A stretch of DNA of 8,967 bases. Origin: an uncultured Rhodospirillales bacterium. GTDB lineage: Bacteria; Pseudomonadota; Alphaproteobacteria; ATCC43930; CGMCC-115725. Under the pieces are notes generated by a model that saw nothing but the letters and a program-made list of their open reading frames with translations, was not told the origin of the DNA and searched no databases. Positions 6,677 to 8,967 of this stretch are shown piece by piece. Location of the stretch: assembly GCA_903897565.1 (NCBI GenBank), contig CAIUCF010000026.1, forward strand, positions 1 through 8,967, written 5' to 3'. A program made the position numbers and the translations under genes. The stretch's first letter is position 1. Each line of letters starts with the position of its first letter.

Positions 6677-7978
6677 TCAGCCGGCGGCGAAGCTCATCGT
6701 GAAGACGGCGCCGCCGTCCGGCGCATTGGTCGCCGCCACCTTGCCGTGGTGGTGGCTGACGATGGTGCGGACGATCTCGAGCCCGAGGCCCGCCCCGCTC
6801 TCTTCGGTTTCCGGATGACGCCAGAAGCGATCGAAGACATGGTCGATATCCGCGGGATCGATCCCGGGGCCATGGTCACGTACCGAGATCGTCGGACCCG
6901 GACCGGCGGTGACGTCGATGAGCCCGGAATCGCCGCCATATTTCAGCGCATTGTCGATCAGATTGCCCAGCGCCCGGCCGAGCGCCGCGGCATCGCCGGC
7001 GAGGCTCTGGTCGCCGCCGCGGTCGTAGAACCGGATCTCGCCGTTGCGTTCATGGATCAACGGCGTGGTGCGGGCGACGATGTCACGGGCGACGGCGCCG
7101 AGATCGACGTGTGACAGCGTGGGCGGCTTCAGCGACTCGGCCTTGGCGAGGTCGAGCATCTGATTGACGAGCCGCGTCATGCTGACGAGATCCGACTGCA
7201 ACTGTCGACGCAGGGCCGGGGGCTCGACCTCGTCGACGGCGAGCCGCAGGATTGCGATCGGGGTGCGCAATTCATGGGCCACCTGCGCGGTGAAATCGTC
7301 GAGCTTGCCGATCGCGGCATCGATGCGGTCGAGCGCGCCGTTGAAGCCTTGCACCAGCGCGCGGACCTCGCGGGGGGCGGTTGGGACGGTCAGGCGCTGT
7401 CCCCCGGGCGTCGCCTTCAATGTATCGGCCTCGCGGACGGCGCGGCGCAGCGGCAGCAGCAGCCGGCGCACGACCGTGGCCGTGAAGATCGCCATCACCA
7501 CGATCAGGGGGATCATCGGGCTGACGACGTGGTCGCCCAGTTCCTTGATGATCGCCGGGCCGTAGGCGGCCCAGCTTTCGATGACGAAGGAGAGTCGTAT
7601 CCATCGGCCCGAGCCACCCTCGCCGAGGTGACGGACGCCGGAAATGCGGACACCTCTGCTCGTCTGCACACGCTCGGTCCAGGATAGCAGGGCGTCGCCT
7701 GTCGCCAGGGCACCGATCGTGTCGGGGGGCGTCGCGGTGACGCTCGCCGTCCAATTCCCGACCCCGCGCGGCGCCGGGAGCCTCGCAATCTGGTCGATCG
7801 GGGTTGCGAAGACTCGGGCGGCCTGCAGATCGACGAGATCTTCCGCGAGTCCGTCGGTCTCGTTCGCGTAGTCCCAGAACACCAGGCCGGCGTCGAAAAT
7901 GGCGAAGACGATGAGGATCAAGGCCAGTCGTCCCGCGATCTGGCGGAAGAGTGTCGGGCCCTCGTTGCCGAAATCCAT
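6677..7978 (-). CDS. Two-component sensor histidine kinase
   Basis: A 433-residue inner-membrane sensor kinase. Transmembrane helix 1 is at about 16-35, a periplasmic sensor region at about 37-150 has no recognised fold, and transmembrane helix 2 is at about 152-170. A HAMP-like linker (LLLPLRRAVREAD, from 173) leads to a DHp domain with phospho-acceptor His235 in AHELRTPIA. The ATP-binding domain has the N box NLIDNALKYG (339-348), G1 DHGPGI (368-373), F box FDRFWR (382-387) and G2 GAGLGL (395-400). All catalytic boxes are intact, so it should autophosphorylate and pass phosphate to the regulator encoded just upstream. Its ATG (7978-7976) overlaps the regulator's TGA by one base (TGATG), which implies one transcript and translational coupling. 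The overall plan resembles the QseC/TctE type of OmpR-linked kinases. The stimulus is unknown. Confidence 0.95.
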   Translation of the reverse strand: MDFGNEGPTLFRQIAGRLALILIVFAIFDAGLVFWDYANETDGLAEDLVDLQAARVFATPIDQIARLPAPRGVGNWTASVTATPPDTIGALATGDALLSWTERVQTSRGVRISGVRHLGEGGSGRWIRLSFVIESWAAYGPAIIKELGDHVVSPMIPLIVVMAIFTATVVRRLLLPLRRAVREADTLKATPGGQRLTVPTAPREVRALVQGFNGALDRIDAAIGKLDDFTAQVAHELRTPIAILRLAVDEVEPPALRRQLQSDLVSMTRLVNQMLDLAKAESLKPPTLSHVDLGAVARDIVARTTPLIHERNGEIRFYDRGGDQSLAGDAAALGRALGNLIDNALKYGGDSGLIDVTAGPGPTISVRDHGPGIDPADIDHVFDRFWRHPETEESGAGLGLEIVRTIVSHHHGKVAATNAPDGGAVFTMSFAAG

Positions 7979-8664
7979 CAGGCAAGGTCGCCTTCTCGCG
8001 CCGTGGCGATATAGCCGATGCCGTGGACCGACCGCAGCTGCAGCGTCGCGCCGGCTTCCGCGAGACGGCGACGCAGCCGCGATACCGTGGCGTCCAGGGC
8101 GTTGCCGCTGACGGCCTCGTCCATGCCGTACAACGATTGCTCGAGCACGGCGCGCGGCACGACATTGCCCTCGCGCCGCAAAAGCGATTCCAGCAGCGCG
8201 ACCTCACGGCGGCGCATCGGCTGCGTGACGCCGCCGATCGTGACGTCACGGGTGGCGACGTCGAGGTTGACGTTGCCGGCCGATAATTGCTTGCCATGGA
8301 CGAGGTTCGGGCGCCGTAGCAGGGCGCGACAGCGCGCGGCCAGTTCGCGGACGTCGAACGGCTTGACGAGATAATCATCGGCGCCGGTGTCGAGACCCTC
8401 GACGCGATGCTCGGGGCTGTCGCGCGCCGTCAGGACGAGGACGGGAGCGGTCCGGCCGAGGCCGCGCAGGTAGGGAATCACGGAGAGGCCGTCACCGTCG
8501 GGCAGCCCGCGATCCAGCAGGATCAGGTCGTAGTCGATCGCCGCACAGGCGTCGCGCGCCTCGGCACAGCTGGAAACCCCATCGACCGAATAGCCCAGGC
8601 GCTCAAGCTCGCGCCGCGTCAACCCGGCGAGGCGTTCATTGTCTTCGACCAGCAGCAGCCGCAT
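7978..8664 (-). CDS. OmpR/PhoB-family response regulator
   Basis: A 228-residue DNA-binding response regulator, partner of the kinase encoded immediately downstream. The receiver domain (1-about 115) has the acidic pocket E7-D8, phospho-acceptor Asp51 in LILLDRGLPDGDG, Thr79 and Lys101 (VKPFD). The C-terminal winged helix (about 130-225) has the family pattern MRRREVALLESLLRREGNVV and ends with RSVHGIGYIA. All functional residues are present, so a phosphorylation-controlled transcription factor is expected. The ATG at 8664 is preferred: GAGGG lies 9 bases upstream (minus strand, 8678-8674). A TTG at 8673 would add MIA but sits directly against that ribosome-binding site. This is the first gene of the two-gene operon, and autoregulation is common in such operons but not shown here. 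Confidence 0.95.
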   Translation of the reverse strand: MRLLLVEDNERLAGLTRRELERLGYSVDGVSSCAEARDACAAIDYDLILLDRGLPDGDGLSVIPYLRGLGRTAPVLVLTARDSPEHRVEGLDTGADDYLVKPFDVRELAARCRALLRRPNLVHGKQLSAGNVNLDVATRDVTIGGVTQPMRRREVALLESLLRREGNVVPRAVLEQSLYGMDEAVSGNALDATVSRLRRRLAEAGATLQLRSVHGIGYIATAREGDLA

Positions 8665-8829
8665 CGCGATCAACCCTCGAGCCGCAGGATCGAACCCTGT
8701 CCCTGCTGCCCCTCTATGTCAGTTCTTGGTCAGAATTCAATGATAATCAAGGCGTCTGCGGCGGCTCTTGCTGTCGATTCGTGCAAGCGAGGGCTGTGAT
8801 TGAACATTCGTCCAGAACCTTGGAGATCC
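8665..8829. promoter_or_regulatory. Upstream region of the two-component operon, divergent from a small ORF
   Basis: This region holds the promoter of the minus-strand regulator-kinase operon and, if the small ORF is real, its promoter too. On the minus strand TTGAAT (8740-8735) and CATAGA (8718-8713), 16 bases apart, form a weak sigma-70-like pair. An AT-rich segment at 8732-8750 includes GAATTC and the 9-bp palindrome TGATAATCA (8741-8749). The longer AATGATAATCA shares 11 consecutive bases with the core of the classical Fur box, but the flanks do not match. It could equally be a site for the regulator itself; I see no clean pair of direct repeats of the OmpR type. GGAG at 8822-8825 is a ribosome-binding site for the downstream small ORF. 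Confidence 0.35.
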
Positions 8830-8916
8830 ATGATGCCGAAGATACTCCCGGCCGGCGCGGTGGCCGCCGTGTTCCGCGGCCTCGGCGTCACCAAGCACCG
8901 CAAGATCCGTGCGTAG
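8830..8916 (+). CDS. Possible small basic peptide (27-28 residues)
   Basis: A short frame of 28 codons beginning ATG ATG. I do not recognise it. GGAG at 8822-8825 lies 4 bases before the first ATG and an ideal 7 before the second (8833), so the product is probably 27 residues. Nearly all codons end in G or C (only ATA and CGT among the sense codons after the ATGs do not), as in the real genes here. The peptide has a hydrophobic Ala/Gly/Val stretch (ILPAGAVAAVF) followed by a strongly basic tail (TKHRKIRA), so membrane or nucleic-acid contact is conceivable. It is divergent from the two-component operon. Downstream, GGGGG/CCCTC (8943-8956) could form a 5-bp stem with one G-T pair, without a T-run. 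It may be a chance frame. Confidence 0.4.
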   Translation: MMPKILPAGAVAAVFRGLGVTKHRKIRA

Positions 8917-8967
8917 CGGGAGATGGCGGGCCGACTTCCATTGGGGGAAATCCCTCTCGCGCTGAAC
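8917..8967. other. Right-edge sequence with no assignable gene
   Basis: The last 51 bases contain no start codon with a ribosome-binding site that opens a frame I can support. The only structure seen is the weak 5-bp stem at 8943-8956 (one G-T pair, loop AAAT), which lacks the T-run of an intrinsic terminator. Confidence 0.3.

Noticed and set aside
7272..8378. A 368-codon minus-strand frame spanning the kinase/regulator junction
   Set aside because: It is the out-of-frame shadow of the regulator and kinase genes, whose own frames carry complete catalytic motifs.
8788..8805. GAACATTCGTCC as an SOS (LexA) or TetR-type operator
   Set aside because: The spacing and half-sites do not match the alphaproteobacterial LexA GTTC-N7-GTTC pattern, and the dyad is incomplete.

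Overview
The window is GC-rich DNA with the gene content of an alphaproteobacterium, most likely a member of the Sphingomonadales. The indicators are strong G/C preference at third codon positions, an ispE gene preceded by a TPR lipoprotein, an alphaproteobacterial-style family-4 uracil-DNA glycosylase, and a FadL-type outer-membrane protein. The taxon is inferred from style and gene order; no rRNA or other marker is present. I see no mobile element, CRISPR array, tRNA or rRNA.

Layout. (1) The minus-strand pair at 1-1990 is an outer-membrane-type TPR lipoprotein followed by the start of ispE (isoprenoid precursor synthesis), which runs off the left edge; the two genes overlap by 4 bases (GTGA). 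(2) After a 139-bp divergent intergenic region come three plus-strand genes: a family-4-like uracil-DNA glycosylase (2130-2972), a secreted family-1 lytic transglycosylase (3111-4727) and moaB (4779-5309). An AT-rich islet (about 30% GC over 2973-3077) separates the first two. The last ~40 codons of the glycosylase also shift to A/T-ending codons. (3) A FadL/OmpP1-family outer-membrane channel (5391-6671) has a perfect 6-bp hairpin ending one base before its start codon. (4) Convergent to it, only 5 bases away, is an OmpR-family response regulator/sensor kinase operon on the minus strand (8664 down to 6677; TGATG stop/start overlap). (5) The right end (8665-8967) is the divergent upstream region of that operon. 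It contains a probable unannotated gene for a basic 27-28-residue peptide (8830-8916).

How they fit together. Most genes are housekeeping: isoprenoid synthesis, DNA repair, cell-wall turnover and molybdenum cofactor synthesis. The envelope theme (TPR lipoprotein, lytic transglycosylase, FadL channel, envelope-sensing two-component system) is noticeable but does not prove a shared pathway. No clearly new multi-gene system is visible. The most checkable oddities are the loss of two of the four expected Fe-S cysteines in the glycosylase, the compositional break at its 3' end, the hairpin abutting the fadL-like start codon, and the small basic peptide upstream of the two-component operon.
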